Notes: generated by a model not told the origin, from the sequence alone. A stretch of 6,457 nucleotides of DNA from Bacteroidota bacterium (GCA_021793635.1 JAJYSI010000203.1:1-6457), one strand, 5' to 3'; shown: positions 1 through 4,893, counted from the stretch's first letter. Program-made: numbers and translations.

Positions 1-123
1 TTCCCACGAATAAAATTCGTGGGCTGCTATTATGCCTTTTAATAGATTTCTTACAAATGATCACTATTTATTTTAATATTAAATTAACACCTATGTGTAT
101 GGATGTAATATGAAATTTTATTT
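1..123 (+). repeat. Dispersed repeat, copy 1 (left end possibly cut by the window edge)
   Basis: This stretch matches 3797-3919 base for base except at two positions (96 and 100, T here and G in the other copy). The two copies diverge from base 124 onward, which fixes the right boundary. It opens with a perfect 9-bp inverted repeat, CCCACGAAT at 3-11 and ATTCGTGGG at 15-23, with a 3-base loop. The left boundary cannot be seen because the window begins here. The reading frame starting at base 3 is open to a TGA at 111-113 in both copies, but both differences change the encoded residue, so there is no sign of protein conservation. It is probably a non-autonomous mobile or palindromic intergenic repeat. 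It lies upstream of the glycosyltransferase gene. Confidence 0.85.
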
Positions 124-147
124 TGAATAGATAAAAATTGGGTAATC

Positions 148-225
148 ATGTTACCTGTAATTAGTCTTAATCACTTTGGGATTATATGGCTTTTGATTAT
201 TTTATTAGTTTTAATAAAAGAATAA
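148..225 (+). CDS. Possible 25-residue membrane peptide upstream of the glycosyltransferase
   Basis: An ATG at 148 opens a 25-codon frame ending at TAA 223-225. A second TAA follows at once, and the glycosyltransferase ATG is 4 bases downstream of the first stop. The peptide starts MLPVISLNHFG and continues as one uninterrupted hydrophobic stretch ending in Lys-Glu, so it could form a single membrane helix. The frame is closed upstream by a TGA at 124-126, exactly where the dispersed repeat ends. There is no clear Shine-Dalgarno sequence. The close spacing would allow translational coupling, as in a leader peptide. AT-rich DNA easily yields hydrophobic short frames by chance, so this is only a candidate. 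I do not recognise the peptide. Confidence 0.25.
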   Translation: MLPVISLNHFGIIWLLIILLVLIKE

Positions 226-229
226 TAAG

Positions 230-1513
230 ATGACAAAAATTCAGAAAATTTCATTTGTATCACTTGCAACTGTTTTTGTGCTTACATTTTTCCTTTTTCC
301 GGCGCTTCATAATAAACCGGTAATAAATTATGCAATCGTTTATATAGCTTCATCTATTCTTTTTGTTTTGATGTGCTGGTTTATTCTGAAATATAATATC
401 CCCGTTAATTATATTTTTAGTTTGATCGCTGTCGCCTTGATTCTGCGAATAGCGCTAATTTCTTTTCATCCTATTGGATCAGATGATTATTACAGATATG
501 TATGGGACGGAAAGGTACTAGCCAATGGAATAAATCCATACGAATTTGCACCAAACGATACCGCGCTTACAAAACTTCACTCAAGCATTATTCCCGCTCG
601 CGTAAATTACCCTGACATGAAGACTATTTATCCGCCTCTGGCACAATTATTTTTTTACTTTTCGTACAAAATAGGCGGCGAAAGTTTCATAGGAATAAAG
701 CTTCTACTTTTCCTTTTTGACTTGATGACAATGTTTGGAATCTTTTTAATTATTAAAAAGATGAAAATGGACTATAAAAACATATTAATTTATGTGTTAT
801 CTCCTCTTCCTCTATTCCAATTTTTTATTGATGCTCATGTTGATGGGTTTGGACTTCCTTTACTCATATTTGCAATATTCTTTTATCTCGATAACAAAAA
901 AACATTAAGCTATATTTTTATCGGCTTATCAATTTGCGTAAAGCCATTAGGATTAATTCTGCTTCCGATAATATTCTTTAATGAAAAAGCTTTTTCCGAA
1001 AGGATAAAAGCTATTATTATCCCGGTAGCAATAACCGCTTTGATGTATCTTCCGTTTATTTTTACCGGTTCGCCATTTCAGGCGCTTATGCAGTTTACTG
1101 AAAATTGGACGTTCAACGGAATCATTTTTGATTTGCTTGATTCATTTATTCGCGATAATCAAAAGACGAGACTTATTTGTGCAGCTTTGCTTTTGATTTC
1201 TTATCTACCAGTCGTTTTGAGTAAAAAAGATTTTACAATTAAAATATATTTATCCTTCTTTCTACTTTTCATTTTCTCTCCGATAGTTCATCCATGGTAC
1301 TTAAGCTGGTTGGTAATCTTGCTTCCATTTATTCCAAGGTGGAGCGGAATTGTATATACAGGATTAATTAGCCTCACGGTCTTTACGGTTGTAAATTATC
1401 AACTTTATGGCATTTGGAAAGAATACAATCTTGTACTTTTATTAGAATACGTTCCGGTTCTATCTTTATTTTTATATGAACTTTTCTATTGGAATAGTGG
1501 AATAGTGGAATAA
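230..1513 (+). CDS. Polytopic membrane glycosyltransferase (GT-C fold, GT87/mannosyltransferase-like)
   Basis: A 427-residue integral membrane protein with roughly ten hydrophobic segments, the first three at about residues 8-26, 33-53 and 60-78. After the third helix comes HPIGSDDYYRYVWDG (80-94). Its Asp85-Asp86 pair sits in the first large extracytoplasmic loop, the usual place for the catalytic or metal-binding acidic residues of GT-C enzymes that use polyprenyl-phosphate sugars. Other hallmarks of GT87 and MptB-like mannosyltransferases are YPPLAQ (134-139), DAHVDG (201-206), VKPLGLILLP (237-246) and HPWYLSW (354-360). The family transfers a sugar, often mannose, from a lipid-linked donor on the outer face of the cytoplasmic membrane; donor and acceptor here are unknown. 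ATG 230 is the first start after an in-frame stop at 215-217. The last residues (WNSGIVE) are encoded by an 8-bp tandem repeat, so the natural C-terminus may have been altered. Confidence 0.8.
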   Translation: MTKIQKISFVSLATVFVLTFFLFPALHNKPVINYAIVYIASSILFVLMCWFILKYNIPVNYIFSLIAVALILRIALISFHPIGSDDYYRYVWDGKVLANGINPYEFAPNDTALTKLHSSIIPARVNYPDMKTIYPPLAQLFFYFSYKIGGESFIGIKLLLFLFDLMTMFGIFLIIKKMKMDYKNILIYVLSPLPLFQFFIDAHVDGFGLPLLIFAIFFYLDNKKTLSYIFIGLSICVKPLGLILLPIIFFNEKAFSERIKAIIIPVAITALMYLPFIFTGSPFQALMQFTENWTFNGIIFDLLDSFIRDNQKTRLICAALLLISYLPVVLSKKDFTIKIYLSFFLLFIFSPIVHPWYLSWLVILLPFIPRWSGIVYTGLISLTVFTVVNYQLYGIWKEYNLVLLLEYVPVLSLFLYELFYWNSGIVE

Positions 1514-1546
1514 TGGAGGAGTGGAGGAATGGAATTGTGGATGAAT
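1491..1546 (+). repeat. Degenerate 8-bp tandem repeat, consensus GGAATAGT, seven units
   Basis: Seven consecutive 8-base units read GGAATAGT, GGAATAGT, GGAATAAT, GGAGGAGT, GGAGGAAT, GGAATTGT and GGATGAAT. The first three encode the C-terminus and stop codon (TAA 1511-1513) of the glycosyltransferase; the rest lie in the spacer before prfA. The period is not a multiple of three, so gain or loss of a unit would shift the frame and move the stop. A related GGAAT-containing direct repeat lies downstream of the SIMPL gene (3992-4017, minus sense). Confidence 0.8.
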
Positions 1547-1627
1547 TGACAATTACTCGACTGTCATATCGAAACAATTTCAAATAAATTGGAATAATAG
1601 CGCTTAGATTTTCATACGGCTCTTTGG

Positions 1628-1635
1628 TATATTTA
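1628..1635 (+). promoter_or_regulatory. Candidate -7 promoter element for prfA
   Basis: TATATTTA lies 21 bases before the prfA ATG and differs by one base from the Bacteroidetes-type -7 consensus TAnnTTTG. No clear -33 TTTG partner is seen at the usual distance. The assignment depends on the inferred phylum and is weak. Confidence 0.25.
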
Positions 1636-1656
1636 CATAATAAAATTAAAGCGAAA

Positions 1657-2736
1657 ATGGAATTGATTGAAAAATTAAATAGGATTAAGGAAAGATTTGA
1701 TAAGATAAATCAACAGCTTTCCGACCCCACTTATATGAATGACAGAGATAAGATTGTTTCTCTTAGTAAAGAACGCAGTGACCTTATAAATATTATTATT
1801 GCGTTTGATAAATTTTCTCTGGTTCTAAAAAATATAGAAGACGACAATAAAATAATTTATGATGGATTGGATAAGGAACTAATCGACTTTGCAAAGAGCG
1901 AACTTGTAGAGCTTCAGAATGAAAAATATAAGCTTGAGGAAGAAATAAAATATCTTCTGTTGCCAAAAGATCCGAATGATAATAAAGATATTATAATGGA
2001 AATTCGTGCCGGCACCGGAGGTGAAGAGGCTGCATTATTTGCCGGTGAATTGTTCAGAATGTACTCTCGTTATGCGGAAACTAAAGGTTGGAAAGTTGAG
2101 CTAATAGATATTAATGATACCGGTTTAGGAGGGATTAAAGAAGTCGTTTTTTCTGTTAGTGGCGCCAATGTATTTAGCGAATTAAAATTTGAAAGCGGAG
2201 TACATCGTGTTCAGCGCGTACCATCGACAGAAGCTAACGGAAGAGTTCACACATCAGCCGCCTCTATTGCAGTGCTACCGGAGGCTGAGGATGTTCAGGT
2301 TGATATAAATCCCAACGACCTTAGAATTGATATTTTTAGATCTGGCGGAGCAGGCGGACAAAATGTTAACAAGGTTGAAACTGCGGTAAGAATCATTCAC
2401 ATACCCACGGGAATTGTCGTCCAATGCCAGGATGAAAGATCACAATTGAAGAATCGTCAAAAAGCAATGAAGGTTTTGCGCGCCCGTTTGTATGATGCAA
2501 AACTAAAAGAGCAAAACGCAGAAATCTCGGCACAAAGGAAATCCATGGTTAGAAGCGGCGACAGGAGTGATAAGATTAGAACTTATAATTATCCCCAAAA
2601 TAGAGTGACCGATCATAGAATCGGCTTAACGCTATACAACCTTTCTAATATAATGGAAGGCGATCTGCATGAACTAATCGAGCAATTAAAAATTGCAGAT
2701 AATGCTGAAAAGCTTCAGGCAGCATCCGTTGATTAA
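1657..2736 (+). CDS. prfA: Peptide chain release factor 1 (RF1)
   Basis: RF1 recognises UAA and UAG in the ribosomal A site and triggers hydrolysis of peptidyl-tRNA. The 359-residue product has the usual family length. The N-terminal helical domain (about 1-105) is followed by the [27 protein letters not shown] segment region (114-140), typical of RF1. [20 protein letters not shown] (181-200) carries the codon-recognition tripeptide P-S-T at 189-191, where the family pattern is PxT; RF2 would have SPF. The catalytic GGQ is at 233-235 within [18 protein letters not shown], the same numbering as in E. coli RF1. [23 protein letters not shown] near the C-terminus is also characteristic. I chose ATG 1657 because it gives the family-typical start [14 protein letters not shown]; a TTG at 1624 would add 11 unconserved residues. 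No prmC follows: the next gene converges on this one. Confidence 0.97.
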   Translation: MELIEKLNRIKERFDKINQQLSDPTYMNDRDKIVSLSKERSDLINIIIAFDKFSLVLKNIEDDNKIIYDGLDKELIDFAKSELVELQNEKYKLEEEIKYLLLPKDPNDNKDIIMEIRAGTGGEEAALFAGELFRMYSRYAETKGWKVELIDINDTGLGGIKEVVFSVSGANVFSELKFESGVHRVQRVPSTEANGRVHTSAASIAVLPEAEDVQVDINPNDLRIDIFRSGGAGGQNVNKVETAVRIIHIPTGIVVQCQDERSQLKNRQKAMKVLRARLYDAKLKEQNAEISAQRKSMVRSGDRSDKIRTYNYPQNRVTDHRIGLTLYNLSNIMEGDLHELIEQLKIADNAEKLQAASVD

Positions 2737-2745
2737 ACTTTAATC
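2731..2745. promoter_or_regulatory. 15-bp palindrome carrying both convergent stop codons
   Basis: GATTAAACTTTAATC is a perfect 7-bp inverted repeat around base 2738. It contains the prfA stop (TAA 2734-2736) and, on the other strand, the stop of the small membrane protein gene (2740-2742). It could act as a weak AT-only bidirectional terminator, but it has no GC-rich stem and only short T runs, so that role is doubtful. Confidence 0.3.
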
Positions 2746-3012
2746 TTTAGCTTCGTTATCTTGAAAATTTCCTAAGAATTTAACGAGAAATGATAAGATG
2801 AAGCCAAGAGAGCATAATAAGAAATCTTCTACTTCTATCTGAAAAGAAGTTAGCGTCCCTACCATGTAACCAAGATACTTAGCCAAAACAAGAACAATTA
2901 AAAAACCCACGAAACCAAAAATTCCAAAGATAGACGGAATTATTATGAGTCCCTTAAAAGTTAGGTTTGATTTTCTTTCTTTTTTCCTAGTAGTATCAAT
3001 TGAATCAGACAT
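2740..3012 (-). CDS. Small two-helix membrane protein of unknown function
   Basis: A 90-residue protein I do not recognise. It begins with a charged, Lys/Arg-rich segment (MSDSIDTTRKKERKSN), followed by a strongly hydrophobic helix at about 21-45. A short polar stretch containing QIEVED (58-63) comes next, then a second hydrophobic helix at about 64-80 and an acidic tail. By the positive-inside rule the N-terminus would be cytoplasmic, giving a helical hairpin in the inner membrane. The gene converges on prfA with three bases between the stops. Its ATG is preceded by GGGGCTTT on the coding strand, at best a weak ribosome binding site. The charge layout and two clean helices support a real gene, but without homologues it remains hypothetical. 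Confidence 0.6.
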   Translation of the reverse strand: MSDSIDTTRKKERKSNLTFKGLIIIPSIFGIFGFVGFLIVLVLAKYLGYMVGTLTSFQIEVEDFLLCSLGFILSFLVKFLGNFQDNEAKD

Positions 3013-3064
3013 AAAGCCCCAATGGTTATAAGAAAATTTCGTCTATAAACTTAGTACTTGCTAT

Positions 3065-3099
3065 TATACTAATCAAATTATTTTTTAATTGATAGTATA
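3065..3099. repeat. Imperfect AT-rich hairpin
   Basis: The left arm TATACT, A, ATCAA (3065-3076) pairs with TTGAT, AGTATA (3089-3099): eleven base pairs with one bulged A around a 12-base loop. It lies about 50 bases upstream of the start of the small membrane protein gene (minus strand), so it would sit in that gene's leader or promoter region. Its role is unknown. Confidence 0.5.
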
Positions 3100-3101
3100 C
3101 C

Positions 3102-3117
3102 TGGACACTGCTGTCCA
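3102..3117. repeat. Perfect 6-bp hairpin TGGACA-CTGC-TGTCCA
   Basis: TGGACA (3102-3107) and TGTCCA (3112-3117) form a perfect inverted repeat around a four-base loop. The sequence followed by AAAATAA resembles the ends of some insertion sequences, but no matching end or transposase is in the window. Confidence 0.5.
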
Positions 3118-3178
3118 AAATAATTTTAGAATTTATAATAACCTGCGAAATTATTCGGGATTCTTATTTTATATAGTA

Positions 3179-3280
3179 CAGACAATCCATTATATTTCGT
3201 CCATATGCAATTGTCTGAACAAGGGTCTATGAGCCGCACATTTTCGACACATAGACCGATGACATTCTTTTGATAATGTT
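3179..3280. repeat. Three consecutive hairpins, possible structured element
   Basis: Three inverted repeats follow each other without overlap. CAGACAAT (3179-3186) pairs with ATTGTCTG (3210-3217), 8 bp. GGTCTATG (3224-3231) pairs with CATAGACC (3250-3257), 8 bp. ACATT (3262-3266) pairs with AATGT (3275-3279), 5 bp plus a possible G-U pair. The stems are perfect and separated by only a few bases. This may be a compound palindromic repeat or a structured RNA; no promoter or T-rich terminator makes the strand clear. Confidence 0.45.
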
Positions 3281-3283
3281 CTT

Positions 3284-3325
3284 CTATAAATTAATTATGT
3301 GTCGCTCCTCCGGAGCTTTGTTCTT
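3284..3325 (+). repeat. Short palindromic repeat unit A
   Basis: CTATAAAT followed by TATGTGTC leads into the hairpin GCTCC-TCC-GGAGC (3304-3316) and then TTTGTTC. It shares its layout (a CTAnnAAT lead, a TGTC spacer, a 5-bp hairpin with a 3-base loop, a T-rich tail) with 3340-3367 and, inverted, with 3537-3565. Intergenic repeats of this layout are familiar from Bacteroidetes genomes, from memory only. Confidence 0.5.
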
Positions 3326-3339
3326 TTTTCTATCTTTTT

Positions 3340-3367
3340 CTACTAATATGTCACCGCTCTGCGGTTC
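3340..3367 (+). repeat. Short palindromic repeat unit B
   Basis: CTACTAATATGTC is followed by the hairpin ACCGC-TCT-GCGGT (3353-3365). It lines up with unit A, but the stem sequence is different while pairing is kept, as expected of a family preserved as a hairpin. A smaller hairpin CCGT-TTT-ACGG follows at 3371-3381. Confidence 0.5.
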
Positions 3368-3393
3368 TGACCGTTTTACGGAGCATGACACGT

Positions 3394-3437
3394 TTGCCCC
3401 GTTTGCGGGGTTTGCGTGGCTTGCCCCGTGTGCGGGG
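3394..3437 (+). repeat. Duplicated GC-rich hairpin
   Basis: Two near-identical units lie in tandem: CCCCG-TTTG-CGGGG (3397-3410) and CCCCG-TGTG-CGGGG (3424-3437), each preceded by TTG or TTTG. The stems are identical and the loops differ by one base. The local GC content is far above the surroundings. Confidence 0.6.
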
Positions 3438-3536
3438 ACTCAATAATTATGAGAATCTATTCATGTTTTGCAATTTTGTGTTTCGCATAATGAATTGTGA
3501 TTATCAAATTGCATCATAATTTATGATTATATCAAA

Positions 3537-3565
3537 AAAGCCCCAGAGGGGCGAAACATTTATAG
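3537..3565 (-). repeat. Short palindromic repeat unit C, inverted
   Basis: Read on the minus strand, CTATAAATGTTTC leads into the hairpin GCCCC-TCT-GGGGC (plus-strand 3540-3552) and then a T run. This is the same layout as units A and B in the opposite orientation, with a third, again self-complementary, stem sequence. Confidence 0.5.
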
Positions 3566-3606
3566 ACAATATAATATTCAAAATAAAATTTATATACGAA
3601 AAACAA

Positions 3607-3723
3607 GGGCACTTCTAAAAACTATCTTTTATAAAAATTTAACGCAGAGAACGCAAAGAATACGCAACGTTCGCAGAGAACCTGCCTACCGGCAGACAGG
3701 TATTGAAGTTTTTAGAAGTGCCC
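3607..3723. mobile_element. MITE-like element with 17-bp terminal inverted repeats
   Basis: GGGCACTTCTAAAAACT (3607-3623) is the exact reverse complement of 3707-3723. Both ends are flanked by ACAA (3603-3606 and 3724-3727), a likely 4-bp target duplication. The 117-bp element has no coding capacity. Its core contains the direct repeat CGCAGAGAAC twice (3643-3652 and 3672-3681) and an imperfect palindrome CCTGCCTACCGGCAGACAGG (3681-3700). The structure is that of a non-autonomous miniature transposon mobilised in trans by a DDE transposase. A 4-bp duplication fits several IS families, so I do not name one; no transposase is in the window. Confidence 0.75.
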
Positions 3724-3757
3724 ACAATTTATATCATTACAAAAACGGTAATTGAGA

Positions 3758-3773
3758 AACCGATGAATCGGTT
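3758..3773. repeat. Perfect hairpin upstream of repeat copy 2
   Basis: AACCGAT (3758-3764) and ATCGGTT (3767-3773) are perfect inverted repeats two bases apart. The hairpin lies 25 bases before the 9-bp hairpin of repeat copy 2 and may belong to the same element, whose left part is cut off at the window start in copy 1. Confidence 0.5.
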
Positions 3774-3796
3774 AAAAGGTATTCTTTTCATTTCTT

Positions 3797-3919
3797 TTCC
3801 CACGAATAAAATTCGTGGGCTGCTATTATGCCTTTTAATAGATTTCTTACAAATGATCACTATTTATTTTAATATTAAATTAACACCTATGGGTAGGGAT
3901 GTAATATGAAATTTTATTT
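3797..3919 (+). repeat. Dispersed repeat, copy 2
   Basis: Identical to bases 1-123 apart from two substitutions. It holds the same 9-bp hairpin, CCCACGAAT (3799-3807) and ATTCGTGGG (3811-3819), and the same right boundary, after which the copies diverge. The preceding hairpin at 3758-3773 may be part of the full element. The two copies are about 3.8 kb apart in direct orientation, which makes them a potential substrate for recombination deleting the glycosyltransferase, prfA and the small membrane gene. Confidence 0.85.
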
Positions 3920-3942
3920 GGGTTAATATAGTATTGCCGTTT

Positions 3943-3967
3943 ATCCGCCATAGGCGGATTGTTTTTT
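3943..3967 (+). terminator. Terminator-like hairpin with T tract
   Basis: ATCCGCC (3943-3949) and GGCGGAT (3953-3959) form a perfect 7-bp stem with a 3-base loop, followed on the plus strand by TGTTTTTT. The form is that of an intrinsic terminator for plus-strand transcription, yet no convincing plus-strand gene ends here. It might end a transcript of the upstream repeat, or be another palindromic repeat. Read on the minus strand, downstream of the SIMPL gene, it lacks a T tract. Confidence 0.4.
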
Positions 3968-3991
3968 ATGTCAAGATATTTGAAATGATTT

Positions 3992-4017
3992 TACATATTC
4001 CATCATACATATTCCAT
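3992..4017. repeat. 12-bp direct repeat TACATATTCCAT
   Basis: Two exact copies (3992-4003 and 4006-4017) are separated by CA. On the minus strand they read ATGGAATATGTA, similar to the GGAAT-rich tandem repeat at the end of the glycosyltransferase gene. Both lie at the 3' end of a gene. Confidence 0.6.
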
Positions 4018-4018
4018 T

Positions 4019-4030
4019 GCGGCTTGCCGC
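4019..4030 (-). repeat. GC hairpin just after the SIMPL gene
   Basis: GCGG-CTTG-CCGC lies 9 bases past the stop codon of the minus-strand SIMPL gene. The stem is only 4 bp and is not followed by a T run on that strand, so it would be a poor intrinsic terminator. Confidence 0.3.
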
Positions 4031-4038
4031 GCTAGGAG

Positions 4039-4770
4039 TTATTCAATTTCAAATGAAGCATTAACTACAGCTGTTATTTCCTTGTCAATTGACGTGAGGT
4101 CGTTAATTCCATAATCTGAAACTTGATTTGAAAATCTTGGTGTAATTTGTAGTACTCCCATTTTTGCACTTCTCATCGGACCTAACTTTCTTCCTGTTGC
4201 CTCTGCAATTTTTTCCGCTCTTATCATTGCATCTTTAGCTGCGGCGGCTTGAATTTCAATTTTCAAATCGGCTAATTTTAAGTAATGATATTCGGGCATA
4301 TCCACACGGAAATTAACGCCTTTTTCAATTAGAGAACTTATCTCTAGAGAGATAGCTTTAATTTTATAAACATCGGTAGATTGAATTGCAATACGCTGGC
4401 TGTAGTTATAAGCAATAACCGTATTTGTCTGTTGACCAGTTGGAGAAAGTTGATAGACAGGAAAATTAGTAATTGTGGAAAGTTCAATTTTATCCTGTGG
4501 AAATCCTTTAGACCTCAAGTAATTAAAAAGTATTGGCTTCTCCCTTTCCAATTCTTTATAGGCGCTTTCCGCATTTGGAGATTCAACGAACAACATTCCT
4601 TTCAAAATCGCAAAGTCTGAAGTAATATCTTGTTTTGCCGAGCCGGTAACTGTGATTGTTTGATTAGAACTATAATTTGATTTCCAAGTAGATACAATGA
4701 TTATAACTCCTATCAAAAAAACAAGACTTATTATTGCTGCAGGTAAAATTAGTTGATTTTTATTGTTCAT
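4039..4770 (-). CDS. SIMPL domain (DUF541) protein, membrane anchored
   Basis: A 243-residue protein with an N-terminal hydrophobic anchor (about 7-27) and a SIMPL/DUF541 domain that would lie in the periplasm. Recognisable features are ITVTGSAKQDITSDFAILK (39-57) at the start of the domain, the central YNYSQRIAIQ strand (121-130), and the helix YLKLADLKIEIQAAAAKDAM (163-182) running on into AEKIAEATGRKLG. The C-terminal strand EITAVVNASFEIE closes the domain, so the gene is complete. Members of this family include E. coli YggE, linked to lowered oxidative stress, and assemble into ring-like oligomers; their biochemical role is unsettled. The gene is divergent from the YyaL-like gene, sharing 123 bp. 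No strong Shine-Dalgarno sequence precedes the ATG. Confidence 0.88.
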   Translation of the reverse strand: MNNKNQLILPAAIISLVFLIGVIIIVSTWKSNYSSNQTITVTGSAKQDITSDFAILKGMLFVESPNAESAYKELEREKPILFNYLRSKGFPQDKIELSTITNFPVYQLSPTGQQTNTVIAYNYSQRIAIQSTDVYKIKAISLEISSLIEKGVNFRVDMPEYHYLKLADLKIEIQAAAAKDAMIRAEKIAEATGRKLGPMRSAKMGVLQITPRFSNQVSDYGINDLTSIDKEITAVVNASFEIE

Positions 4771-4824
4771 TTTTCAAATCATTTTTTGTTTATAATAACA
4801 TATTGAAAAAAGAAATTATATTCA

Positions 4825-4837
4825 ACGATATTATCGT
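4825..4837. promoter_or_regulatory. 13-bp palindrome in the divergent promoter region
   Basis: ACGATA-T-TATCGT is a perfect 6-bp inverted repeat with a single central base, 54 bases upstream of the SIMPL start and 56 bases upstream of the YyaL-like start, almost midway. Position and symmetry suit an operator for a dimeric regulator controlling both genes. No regulator gene is in the window, so this is inference. Confidence 0.3.
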
Positions 4838-4866
4838 ATTTCACATCCGGTTTACTCTTCTATACT

Positions 4867-4874
4867 TATCTTTA
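4867..4874 (+). promoter_or_regulatory. Candidate -7 promoter element for the YyaL-like gene
   Basis: TATCTTTA, 19 bases before the ATG, differs by one base from TAnnTTTG, like the prfA candidate (TATATTTA). The distance allows a short leader. No convincing -33 element was found. Confidence 0.2.
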
Positions 4875-4893
4875 TCACAAAATTCATATTGAG

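Larger units (their letters stand above)
3013..4038. other. About 1 kb spacer without a convincing gene, dense in palindromes and repeats
   Basis: No open frame here looks like a real protein. From left to right the spacer holds two hairpins (3065-3117), a three-hairpin stretch (3179-3280), clustered short palindromes (3284-3437), and a 100-base AT-rich part (3440-3535) in which I see nothing definite. After these come an inverted palindromic unit (3537-3565), a MITE-like element (3607-3723), the second copy of the dispersed repeat (3797-3919) and a terminator-like hairpin (3943-3967). The last elements are a short direct repeat (3992-4017) and a GC hairpin (4019-4030). It appears to be a landing site for small mobile repeats between the 5' end of one minus-strand gene and the 3' end of the next. 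Confidence 0.8.

Noticed and set aside
1383..1583. 66-codon minus-strand open frame
   Set aside because: It lies antisense to the glycosyltransferase end and its Ser/Ile/His-rich middle is just the translated 8-bp tandem repeat.
1624..1656. Upstream TTG start for prfA
   Set aside because: The extra 11 residues are not RF1-like, while ATG 1657 gives the standard N-terminus and puts GGQ at 233-235. The TTG also abuts the promoter-like TATATTTA.
3284..3567. CRISPR-like array
   Set aside because: The palindromic units differ in stem sequence, spacing and orientation. There are no constant direct repeats with regular spacers and no cas genes.
3102..3723. A single larger insertion sequence bounded by the 3102 hairpin and the MITE end
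   Set aside because: The ends do not match, no transposase-like frame lies between them, and the MITE is self-contained with its own target duplication.
4381..4620. 79-codon plus-strand open frame
   Set aside because: It is antisense to the core of the SIMPL gene, whose frame shows clear family conservation.
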